Shown here piece by piece: positions 1 through 8,313 of a DNA stretch of 64,000 nucleotides (positions are counted from its first letter, which is position 1; every line of letters starts with the position of its first letter). The stretch covers positions 28,905 through 92,904 of the forward strand of contig JAKSNC010000002.1 of assembly GCA_024400195.1 (NCBI GenBank), in the 5' to 3' direction. Below the pieces are notes generated by a model. The model saw only the letters and a program-made list of their open reading frames with translations. It was not told where the DNA came from and searched no databases. Source of the DNA: Bacteroidales bacterium. GTDB taxonomy: Bacteria; Bacteroidota; Bacteroidia; Bacteroidales; F082. The position numbers and the translations under genes were made by a program.

Positions 1-1183
1 CACAGACACCTTCGATTTCAACGACATTGAACTTTGGCAATGTCAGCACAAAACTGTCCCATGGAGTTGAGAAAGCTGGATCAAATCCCTCTTTATAACC
101 TTCGTGTTCTTTATAGGCAGAGATAATCTTCTTGAAACCAGAGCCTCTACGCTCCATATACTTCAATCGGTTAAACACATCTGCCAGAACAGGGTTTCTT
201 CGGCGAGAGGCCATTTTCATCACGTCCATGTCTTTGATGGAACCGCCGTCCATAAGTCCACCTGGCGAGAATATCTCAAGCCGATCATCATACATGTCAA
301 TGTGTATCTCACTTCCCAACTCCAGATAATTTCGATGAATGAGAGCGTTCACTAATCCTTCTTCCACGGCACGCTCTGGGTATTCTGGGTATTCAAGACG
401 ATTGTCCGGAGTCTTGCGCCAAGCCTTCTTGGAGTTTCGTTTGACAAAGTCCATACCTGCTTGCAGGAGTGTAACCAAGCTGCCGCTGTATTCCTCATCG
501 TCCAAGGCATCCATCACACCATTTGCCTTGTCCACTCCATTCCAACGAGTGCAGAAAAGACGTGAATGACGCACAGGCGAGTAGTCAGCAAGGAGGGCAC
601 CAGCATTAGTCAGTTCGCCCTTCTCATTGACGATGCCAAATGACTCGTAATCACTATCTTCAAACGAGCGGTTGGTGCGTTTGAAGTAAGTAGCACGCAA
701 CACAGTAAATGCCATGTCCTCAAATCTCCAGCGAGACACTTGGCTGTCATACGACACATTGGAACCCTTCAGCACCAGTTCCTTATGTTTCGCCACACTT
801 GCAACCACACTCTCATTTCCCACACGTACAAAGGCTTGCATCTGTCCATCACCAATGTAATAATAAGGTGTCTGATCACCTGGCATTACATCGAGTATCA
901 CAAACTCCTTGTCCTCCCACTTAGCAAACGAAAGTTTGAAGTCGGGTATAGGGTCAATGTGGCTTTTGATAGTCTCGCTGATTTTTTCCGAATCGCCTTT
1001 TGCATCAGCAAGTCCCAGCAATGTATCATCATCAGCGATGCCCCATACGAGCCTACCGCCGATACCATTGGCAAAGGCACTCACGCTCTTGCACCAGCTC
1101 TTTGGTTTCTTCACCTCTACAGCCTGCTTCTTATCGTATTCTGTTGCTTCGCCTATCAGTTGGCGGATGTCGAGTATTTCCAT
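1..1183 (-). CDS. AlbA_2 (Schlafen-type) DNA-binding / HATPase_c_4 regulator, 3' end outside window
   Basis: The frame is open from an ATG at 1183 to the left edge, so about 394 residues are visible and the C-terminus is missing. The N-terminal ~120 residues match the Schlafen AlbA_2 fold of COG2865 proteins: an acidic EVKK motif near residue 23, then ANGIGGRLVWGI. A central part leads to an HATPase_c_4-like segment with an N-box (EGLVNALIHRNY), a G1-like SPGG and RGSGFKKI near the end. Such proteins are usually called putative transcriptional regulators or ATP-binding proteins, and many lie in defence islands. It is the last gene of the minus-strand accessory operon, 14 bp after the stop of a gene remnant. 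Its exact role is unknown. Confidence 0.85.
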   Translation of the reverse strand, partial: MEILDIRQLIGEATEYDKKQAVEVKKPKSWCKSVSAFANGIGGRLVWGIADDDTLLGLADAKGDSEKISETIKSHIDPIPDFKLSFAKWEDKEFVILDVMPGDQTPYYYIGDGQMQAFVRVGNESVVASVAKHKELVLKGSNVSYDSQVSRWRFEDMAFTVLRATYFKRTNRSFEDSDYESFGIVNEKGELTNAGALLADYSPVRHSRLFCTRWNGVDKANGVMDALDDEEYSGSLVTLLQAGMDFVKRNSKKAWRKTPDNRLEYPEYPERAVEEGLVNALIHRNYLELGSEIHIDMYDDRLEIFSPGGLMDGGSIKDMDVMKMASRRRNPVLADVFNRLKYMERRGSGFKKIISAYKEHEGYKEGFDPAFSTPWDSFVLTLPKFNVVEIEGVC

Positions 1184-1197
1184 ATTCTTATCTCATA

Positions 1198-1296
1198 TTA
1201 GAACGGGTTCTTCAGATTCTTAAATTCCTTCCACACATACCGAGCATTCTCTTGTGGGTACTCGCGGGGCAGGTGTTGTTGTGTATACTTTTCCCT
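1198..1296 (-). pseudogene. C-terminal remnant of an unidentified gene
   Basis: Between the coiled-coil gene and the AlbA_2 gene one frame encodes about 32 residues ending at TAA, with a protein-like composition: QQHLPREYPQ, then RYVWKEFKNL, then KNPF. It has no start codon of its own, and its frame is closed by a stop about 40 bp upstream, inside the coiled-coil gene. I read it as the tail of a gene whose body was replaced by the neighbouring A+T-rich genes. The family is not recognised. A chance open stretch is possible at this length. Confidence 0.4.
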
Positions 1297-2098
1297 ATTT
1301 ACAGACGAACAACAATACAGTCAAAATAACTATTCCAGCAATAATAATCCATCGATTGATATTCACGTTTTTCATAATTTTCTTTGAAGTAGTTTCTTGC
1401 TGATTCTTCAATGAATCAAGATCACCCTGAAGGGTGTCAATCTTTGCTTCAATGGTAGTAAGTTTAGCATTAAGTTTGTCTGCATTCTCCTTACTATTTT
1501 TTTTGACTTCATCAATTACATTTTTAGATTCATCAGCAATCTTTGTCTCAAGAGATTTCGATGTTTCATCCAAGGATTTGGAAATCTGCTTGCATGTAGA
1601 GGCAATGTCATCATTCTTAGTGGAGATGGTGACTTGGCCTGTTTTGAGTGTGGACAGAGATTCGTCTTGGACCTTTTGAGAATTTTTCAATTCCCGCAAC
1701 ACTTCGTCAAGCTTTTTAGCCATATCTTCACAAGAAGAATGAATTGTTTCAGTTCTTTCACCAATGGTTTTAATTCCCAATACTTCAGTCTGTCTTTTAA
1801 AATCTTCTAATAATTCTGAAAGTTTTTTTGTTGCATTTTCAATATCGTTTTTTCTCTCTTTTATCGAAGAACTGAATTTGCCAGATTCTTCACTAACTGC
1901 CTTTGCAACATCTTTAAGGCTATTTTCAACGTCTTTAAATTTTGTTGAAAGATTAGACAGAGAAGAAGAATAGATTTCAAGGTTTTTATTGATGGTTTTA
2001 TCTGCTGCGACAACAGCTTCCACTTGTTCTTTGGCAGACTTTATTTCCGCCAATTCTTCCTCCATATCATGGAGTACTTTTAATACATCGTTTGCCAT
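1295..2098 (-). CDS. Tail-anchored coiled-coil protein of the RecQ-fusion operon
   Basis: 267 residues, mostly charged heptad-like sequence rich in K, E, S and D (for example the stretches around LSTKFKDVENSLKDV and ADKLNAKLTTIEAKI), predicting a long coiled coil. One strongly hydrophobic segment sits at the very C-terminus (about 247-265, WIIIAGIVILTVLLFV), followed by only CK. That is the topology of a tail-anchored inner-membrane protein with a cytoplasmic rod. The start codon lies 2 bp after the stop of the 1710-residue helicase fusion, so translation is probably coupled and the two products may act together. No enzymatic domain is visible and I do not recognise the family. Confidence 0.8.
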   Translation of the reverse strand: MANDVLKVLHDMEEELAEIKSAKEQVEAVVAADKTINKNLEIYSSSLSNLSTKFKDVENSLKDVAKAVSEESGKFSSSIKERKNDIENATKKLSELLEDFKRQTEVLGIKTIGERTETIHSSCEDMAKKLDEVLRELKNSQKVQDESLSTLKTGQVTISTKNDDIASTCKQISKSLDETSKSLETKIADESKNVIDEVKKNSKENADKLNAKLTTIEAKIDTLQGDLDSLKNQQETTSKKIMKNVNINRWIIIAGIVILTVLLFVCK

Positions 2099-2100
2099 AT

Positions 2101-5100
2101 CTATTTATTTTTATATTTTTTACCAAATGTGCACAACCATTCTGAATGAATCTCTAACTCAGCTTCCATTTCATATTCTTCAAAACTCTTTAGATTGTCA
2201 TCGGATGCCACGTGACGATTCTTCACATTTAATTCTCTCTTGAATTTTTCTATTGTATTTTGAAATTCGTTATAATCAGCATACTCTTTATATAATGCCA
2301 AATACGCAGAAATATAACTTTCCTTGAGTTCATTTTTGAGGTTTTCATTATCACCGACGCCCAAAAATAACAGGCAAAATACATTTAGAAGATCTATGGT
2401 GAAATTGGTATCTGTAAGAGAGCGTCTAATCAGACGAACCGCACCTTGAAGGTGTTTAGCATTATCTATCTGAGAACTAGAATCAAGCCCGGTAATATCG
2501 TCGTCAATAACACGCATATATTTATAAACAAGTTCGATAGAAGATTGTTTTCCTTCTTCAGTATCGTTGGTTAAAGAAAATGATTTGTCATCTTCTTTTA
2601 AATCTTCGTACTCAAAATCCCTTCTTGCATACTTTGAGTTGAAGTAGTAGTAAATGAAATCTTTGAGTTCCTCGTTCTTTTCAAGCCAACTGCGTCCCTC
2701 TTCTGCTCCAAGCATACAGAATGTCCGCATATCATCAATAGCACGTTTGCGTTTGACAGCTATTTTATCGTAAATGAACTCCGTTAAATAACCGAGGCAT
2801 TTATGTACTTCATTATCTCCTCTATAATCTGGAACTTTTATTATTTCTTCTGCGGCTTTCTCTTTTGAGTAATATCGTTCCAAGAATTTTTGCAGTCCTT
2901 TGTAATATTCTCCGTCTTTTTTTCTTACAGTTACGATACGACATCGGTCATTCCCATAGTCTTTAGTGAAGTCGTCTATAAGGCCTATGCAACACATACG
3001 ATAAACAGCCTTATCTATATCAGCTTTGTCTCTATAAATAGTCACACTTGACGTTTGAACACCTTGTGTTCCACCAGTGTTTATATCTTCAATTATAGTT
3101 GTCTTTTCCTTTTTGTTTATTTTATTTACATAAACAAACTGACTGTTGTAAATTCCAATTGTCCTTGTCGAAATAAATGCGACCAATTCGGTCCCTACTT
3201 CAGAGCAAAGTAGTCTTTCTAAAAAGTTGGAAACCTCTTCAGTTGGTTCTCTCATCTCCACATTATTACCAACAAATATGGAAATGGTTGATCTATTAAG
3301 GATATCATACATTGTTCGTTTTTCAATGAGTGACCCTTTAAAATTGTTGTTAAAAAAATACATGACGGTTTCGTAATCGGCATTCATGTATTCAATGTTT
3401 TCTTTACGAATGAAAATCCCGTTAGATTTGAGTATTTCATCTAAATCGTCTTTGTATTGAAAACCTTTAGCTGTTTGGGGGACATTTTTTAATGTACAAT
3501 AGTTATATAGAGAGCATTGCGTTTGGCAAGGGCCTTTATTACACATAGTACATATCTGATTGCAAAGACCAAATCCAAATCTTGTATTACAAACTTCGCA
3601 CTTCAATTTCACCATGTCTTGTTCTGGTGAGAATACATCAACATCGTCTTTTGATATAGAAATATTGAATTTATTCAGATAGAAGTTCAAATCCTCTTCT
3701 TTGAACCATTTACCTTTAATAATTCCCATCGGGAATTGTGATATTCTACATCTTGGATTTATTCTAACAAGCTTATAATCATAAATGAGAATAGCAGAAA
3801 GTGCAATGTGCCGATCGCGTCCTGCGCGTCCTGCTTCCTGTACAAAACCTTCTAAAGAGCTGGAGTAGTTCATATTTATAGTAAAACGCACATTGGGTTT
3901 GTCAATACCCATGCCGAATGCTTTAGTAGCAACCATTAACGGCAATTTGTTGTCACGGAACAATTCAAGATTTTTGAATGATTCTTCGTCATTTTTTTTA
4001 CTTTCTTCATCATCTCCGTCACTGCTACCCATAAAGGTGCCAACTTCAAAAAACTTGCTCAATACTTCAGCGTTTGGGTTGACAGCAATTCCACCTCCAT
4101 TTTTATGAGGACAAAAAATAATACCAGATTCTGTATATTCTTCTTTTTTAGATGCGTAATCATCTGGCATTGCTGTTATTAGGTTGGGAGTGTTCGTCCG
4201 TTGTTTGTTTTGTCGCTCGAAAAATCTACAAATAATAGTCTCTGTTTCTTGCTCAGTTTGAAGTCCCCTGATATGAGATGGGATTATGTTGACATAATGT
4301 TCTAGAAATTTTTGCTTTGCATCATATGCGACCCACTTGTCTTTAATATTCAAAGCACGTGGATCTCCATCTAAATGATGATTTGGATCAAAAAATTTAT
4401 CTTCCTCATACTCTACAGGAACCTTCTCTATCTTATATTGTAATTCAAGTCTATTGGTGTTTTCATCTCTCACTATTGTGTCAGAATCCAATGGGAATTG
4501 GCCGTTCCCAGAAAGTTCTCTTTCCACATCAGCCAGCACATCAAACGATGCTGTAGCGGTAAGGCCAAAGAGTGTCAAATGCTTCCTGTCATTTGTTTGC
4601 TTTGGCAATACATAATTATAAAGATTTCGTCCTAAATGTAAATATGTAAACCTAAAATCATGTCCCCATTCGGAAACGCAGTGAACTTCATCTATAACTC
4701 CATACGAGAAGTACACACCTAACTCGTGCATATTCTTAAGTTTTTCCCGAAAACTATAAATACACAACCGTTCAGGAGATAAAAAAACAAATTGGAGAAG
4801 AGAATCTTCCATCGCTTTACACCGCTTCTCCTTTTCGTTGGCATCCACTGTGGAATTAATGAATGTACACGCATCTATTCCAGCTTTGAGAAGACCATCG
4901 TATTGGTCTTTCATCAATGAGCGAAGTGGATCGACAACAATTGTAACACCAGGTTGTAACATGGCGGCAATCTGGTAGGTGAGAGACTTACCGCCACCTG
5001 TCGGAAGCAAACCTATGACGCATTTATTCTGTAAAGCTCTGCTTAAAATCGGCAATTGCCCCGGTCGGAAAGATTGCTTCCTAAATAGTGTTTGCATGAA

Positions 5101-7233
5101 GTATTCAAGATGCACCTTCAATTCATCAATATCCTCATATTCCCCATTGGATTTCTTGGTAACTAATGGCTTGTAATCTATTACGTCACTGGTGTAAATC
5201 TGCCTTTCACTATGGATATAATGAGACGAGCGAATATTGAAATAGCAATCATTTCGGCTCTTGAAATCGCTGAAAGAAATATTTTCCAAATTGGCTCTTC
5301 TCATAACAGAGACATCTATTACCAAATCAAATGTGTGATTTTTAATAGATTCACTTGGTTCAAGAAGAATTGTAACAGGAATATCATCTACTTTATGAAG
5401 AGGAGATTCTTTAAATTCAGGAGAACTGATAATAGTTAGTTTGACTTTAGGAAATTTTAATTTATTATATTCTTGACTTAACGCAATCAGATGAATAAAC
5501 ATTTCTTTGAGTTCTGCGATAGCCAATGCCGCGCAAGGTACATCCCGTTCTTGAACTAATATATCCCAACCTGATGCATTGATGTCCAATTTCCCTATCA
5601 GTAATGCTTCTACAATGGTTTTCTGAATTCTGGCAATACCAATTGGAGATAATGTCAGTTGAAGATTCTTCTTCCAGTCATCATCAAAAGTTTTATAATA
5701 GGCAGTCTCGACATTCTTTAAATACTCACTACCAAAGCAATTGAAATCAGAATTAGATATTTCTGTTTCATTAATTCTTTCACAATGCCATGAAATTCGT
5801 TTGAGTGCTTCGACTCGAGAAATGTCATTTGCTTTTTGATCGGCAGTAGAATGATATTTGTTTCCATCCAATTCAAGAACAAAGCCTTTCCGTCCGTTTG
5901 CATATGGGAATTGGCATGCAAAATCCACTCTTTGTAATTGATGACCAGATTGATTTGTAATAGAGATAAGTTTTCTTTGAGGACATAGCAATTGCTGAAA
6001 TATTTTTGGCGCAATATCACATATATAACGGGATTCCAAATCGGAATCAAGAATACCTCTATTATATGTGTCTTTTGTCAAACTCCATCTGCTATCAATA
6101 GCATGAAGTGCCAAAAACAAATCATCCGGTTTCAGATTCTCTAATGAATACTGTATTCCACCTAAGTCATCCGTTTGTTGCTTATTACCAAAGTCGGCAA
6201 AAGCTTTTTCAAGTCGTTCACTACATTTTGTGGGGAGTCCTCTTACAATAATATTGTTGAGAACTGCAAAAATAGGATTAACATCTTCATATATACTGGC
6301 ACCTATATCAAAGGGAGTAGCAACTTCAAATGCCGACAAATACTTATATAAGGCATCAACTTTATCTTTAACAGTTTTTTGCTCTTCTGAAGAAAAAACA
6401 TCTTTAATACAATCAAGTCGGTAAGCGGCATGAAATTGTTTTGGAGGATTGTATCTTACAAGTATAGCTTCATTTTCAAAGCGTTCTATTTTAAAGACCT
6501 TGTATCTGGCAGTGTAATTATGTGTCTCCTTATTATGATTAGCCGACCAAATCAACTCGGGATTTTTAAACCAATTATAAAAAGCCTCAATCCTTTGATT
6601 TCCAGCGTTCATTGGCCCAACGCAAATAAAATAATGTTCACCACTAATAGCATCTGCGACAGTTTGTGCCAATTTTTGCACATCCACGGATTCAACATCA
6701 AGAACATTTGAGAAAAAATGAATTGTTACATCAACATCAGAAACGATGTCTTCTGCAGTTATTTCATTTGCGAATTTATTTAAGACGGCTATCTTCTCTT
6801 CATTAATATATGCTCCGACATGCAAATTAGCACGTTCCAATGCGCTCTTGGACGGCTCGATAAGTACGGCACGAGAAATTTCTGTGCTGACATTATTTGT
6901 TTTAAGAAAATCTAAAAAACAGATTGTTGCCAAACCTTGACCACATCCCCAGTCAATTATCTGAATATTCTTATTGCCATAGGCTTTTGTTCCTAAATGA
7001 TTTAGAGCCGCTAAAATCTTAGCTTCATGCATATTGCCATAAGAAAACAAGTATTGGCACATTTGTTCGTGTGTGTCGAGGAGATTGATTCCTCTGCCAA
7101 GCGAGTCAAATAATGATTTTCTATCTTCGTCAGATAGAGACGATATGGCGTTACAAGCAATCCTTCTTATTCCTTGAAAAGAAGGATTTTTCAATGCTTG
7201 TATTTGTGCTATATATTCTTGAATTGATGCCAT
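2101..7233 (-). CDS. Methyltransferase-like / Vsr-like nuclease / RecQ-type helicase fusion protein
   Basis: 1710 residues. In order: a class I SAM methyltransferase-like fold (about 90-230; motif I DWGCGQG at 94-100, acidic motif LIEPS at 124-128); a DUF559/Vsr-like PD-(D/E)XK-type segment (about 435-490; VDF at 436-438, ELDG at 454-457, then KYH); a RecQ-family SF2 helicase (Q-motif FRPGQ near 722, Walker A LLPTGGGKS 742-750, DEVH box 848-851, GLTATAS near 890, FGMGIDKP near 1106, motif VI QEAGRAGRD near 1132); a cluster of nine cysteines at about 1212-1246, probably zinc-binding; and a helical C-terminal third. RecQ proteins unwind DNA 3'-5'; family RecQ is about 600 residues, so this is a heavily extended form. 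It abuts the DUF1848 gene and couples to the coiled-coil gene. The (N/D)PPY motif of amino-methylating DNA methylases is absent. Defence is an inference from architecture and setting. Confidence 0.88.
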   Translation of the reverse strand: MASIQEYIAQIQALKNPSFQGIRRIACNAISSLSDEDRKSLFDSLGRGINLLDTHEQMCQYLFSYGNMHEAKILAALNHLGTKAYGNKNIQIIDWGCGQGLATICFLDFLKTNNVSTEISRAVLIEPSKSALERANLHVGAYINEEKIAVLNKFANEITAEDIVSDVDVTIHFFSNVLDVESVDVQKLAQTVADAISGEHYFICVGPMNAGNQRIEAFYNWFKNPELIWSANHNKETHNYTARYKVFKIERFENEAILVRYNPPKQFHAAYRLDCIKDVFSSEEQKTVKDKVDALYKYLSAFEVATPFDIGASIYEDVNPIFAVLNNIIVRGLPTKCSERLEKAFADFGNKQQTDDLGGIQYSLENLKPDDLFLALHAIDSRWSLTKDTYNRGILDSDLESRYICDIAPKIFQQLLCPQRKLISITNQSGHQLQRVDFACQFPYANGRKGFVLELDGNKYHSTADQKANDISRVEALKRISWHCERINETEISNSDFNCFGSEYLKNVETAYYKTFDDDWKKNLQLTLSPIGIARIQKTIVEALLIGKLDINASGWDILVQERDVPCAALAIAELKEMFIHLIALSQEYNKLKFPKVKLTIISSPEFKESPLHKVDDIPVTILLEPSESIKNHTFDLVIDVSVMRRANLENISFSDFKSRNDCYFNIRSSHYIHSERQIYTSDVIDYKPLVTKKSNGEYEDIDELKVHLEYFMQTLFRKQSFRPGQLPILSRALQNKCVIGLLPTGGGKSLTYQIAAMLQPGVTIVVDPLRSLMKDQYDGLLKAGIDACTFINSTVDANEKEKRCKAMEDSLLQFVFLSPERLCIYSFREKLKNMHELGVYFSYGVIDEVHCVSEWGHDFRFTYLHLGRNLYNYVLPKQTNDRKHLTLFGLTATASFDVLADVERELSGNGQFPLDSDTIVRDENTNRLELQYKIEKVPVEYEEDKFFDPNHHLDGDPRALNIKDKWVAYDAKQKFLEHYVNIIPSHIRGLQTEQETETIICRFFERQNKQRTNTPNLITAMPDDYASKKEEYTESGIIFCPHKNGGGIAVNPNAEVLSKFFEVGTFMGSSDGDDEESKKNDEESFKNLELFRDNKLPLMVATKAFGMGIDKPNVRFTINMNYSSSLEGFVQEAGRAGRDRHIALSAILIYDYKLVRINPRCRISQFPMGIIKGKWFKEEDLNFYLNKFNISISKDDVDVFSPEQDMVKLKCEVCNTRFGFGLCNQICTMCNKGPCQTQCSLYNYCTLKNVPQTAKGFQYKDDLDEILKSNGIFIRKENIEYMNADYETVMYFFNNNFKGSLIEKRTMYDILNRSTISIFVGNNVEMREPTEEVSNFLERLLCSEVGTELVAFISTRTIGIYNSQFVYVNKINKKEKTTIIEDINTGGTQGVQTSSVTIYRDKADIDKAVYRMCCIGLIDDFTKDYGNDRCRIVTVRKKDGEYYKGLQKFLERYYSKEKAAEEIIKVPDYRGDNEVHKCLGYLTEFIYDKIAVKRKRAIDDMRTFCMLGAEEGRSWLEKNEELKDFIYYYFNSKYARRDFEYEDLKEDDKSFSLTNDTEEGKQSSIELVYKYMRVIDDDITGLDSSSQIDNAKHLQGAVRLIRRSLTDTNFTIDLLNVFCLLFLGVGDNENLKNELKESYISAYLALYKEYADYNEFQNTIEKFKRELNVKNRHVASDDNLKSFEEYEMEAELEIHSEWLCTFGKKYKNK

Positions 7234-8298
7234 TTATTTCCCCGTTATTGTTTCAGAATTTTTATTCAGACAATACCTTTTATAGTTTGCCAATGCTATC
7301 TCTTTACTTGCATTTGCATAGCAGTACTCACACAAATGGACACAAGTGTTATATTCACCAATGTCCTTGCTCTTCATGCAACCGCAGAACTCTCGCTGAC
7401 CTTTGTCTCTGTTGTCGCCTCTTGTGGCATACTGACCGTTGCCAAGAATTATTGCGTCTGCTGGAAGTGGCTCCGACTCTCCAAACAGATTTGGTTCAGG
7501 CATTGGCCGGACATCCGCTTTTAAGAAAGCCATAAGTTCCTTGTCATGATAAGCTCTGCGAATTATCAACTCGTCATCAATGCAATGATTTGGTTCAACA
7601 CCCGGGTATCTTCCCTTCTCACCACATGTGGCAAGTTTATAATTCCAACCTTTCCGTTTGTTCAGTTCCACCAATCTGCCGGCAAAATCCTTCATTTGCT
7701 CTTCCGTCCATTCATGATACGGAATTCTGTTAGCCTCAAGATTTGACTTTACCTTACGATACAATGCAATGTCTGCAAAGCTGAACACAAGTTTCTCGGT
7801 ATAACCTTTTAGCTGATCGCCTATGTTCTCAATCTTTTCCAGCAACTTATCAATATCTATATCATCAGTTAACATTAGTGGGTCAAAGCGCCAAATAACG
7901 CCACCAAAACCGAGTGTGTCAACGAGTTTTTTGAATGTATCTATCCTCTCTGCAATAGGAGGAACGCCACGTTCAAGTTTTTCCTCTTCGTAATCATTAA
8001 GAGAGTATTGTATGTAACAGCCAATTTCTCTCTCTTTCAACTCATTAAGATGATTAAGAAGCGGACGAGGATTTTTTGACCAGAACACAATGAAACGTGT
8101 CTTGTCGTATGAAACATAAGACTTAACACCATTGAAAGGATTCGTCCATGCGGAATATCCTATTTCAAGGCGCTTAAAGAACCAATCTGCATAAAAAGCC
8201 GGAATATCTGTGCTTCGACTTGCTGACACAATGACGGGAGCTTGAGCTTTGAAAAGTTGTCCGTCAATTGTTAGATCTATCTGTTTCCAAGTTGCCAT
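7234..8298 (-). CDS. DUF1848 family radical-SAM-like protein
   Basis: 354 residues matching DUF1848: an N-terminal VSASRSTDIPAFY motif (near residue 25), FIVFWSKNP near 90, and VIWRFDPLMLTDDI near 135, the last resembling spore-photoproduct-lyase-like radical SAM proteins. The CX3CX2C cluster motif expected to bind a 4Fe-4S cluster lies near the C-terminus (C319, C323, C326), preceded by a CGC pair at 305-307, rather than near the N-terminus as in most radical SAM enzymes. The substrate is unknown. The stop codon directly abuts the ATG of the helicase fusion (no gap), so the two are almost certainly cotranscribed and probably translationally coupled. Confidence 0.85.
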   Translation of the reverse strand: MATWKQIDLTIDGQLFKAQAPVIVSASRSTDIPAFYADWFFKRLEIGYSAWTNPFNGVKSYVSYDKTRFIVFWSKNPRPLLNHLNELKEREIGCYIQYSLNDYEEEKLERGVPPIAERIDTFKKLVDTLGFGGVIWRFDPLMLTDDIDIDKLLEKIENIGDQLKGYTEKLVFSFADIALYRKVKSNLEANRIPYHEWTEEQMKDFAGRLVELNKRKGWNYKLATCGEKGRYPGVEPNHCIDDELIIRRAYHDKELMAFLKADVRPMPEPNLFGESEPLPADAIILGNGQYATRGDNRDKGQREFCGCMKSKDIGEYNTCVHLCEYCYANASKEIALANYKRYCLNKNSETITGK

Positions 8299-8313
8299 AA
8301 AACCATTTGTATC

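Noticed and set aside
2101-7233. Reading the fusion as a standard Type I/III restriction-modification subunit
   Set aside because: No (N/D)PPY methylase motif, no HsdS-like specificity gene, and the helicase motifs are RecQ-type rather than HsdR-type.
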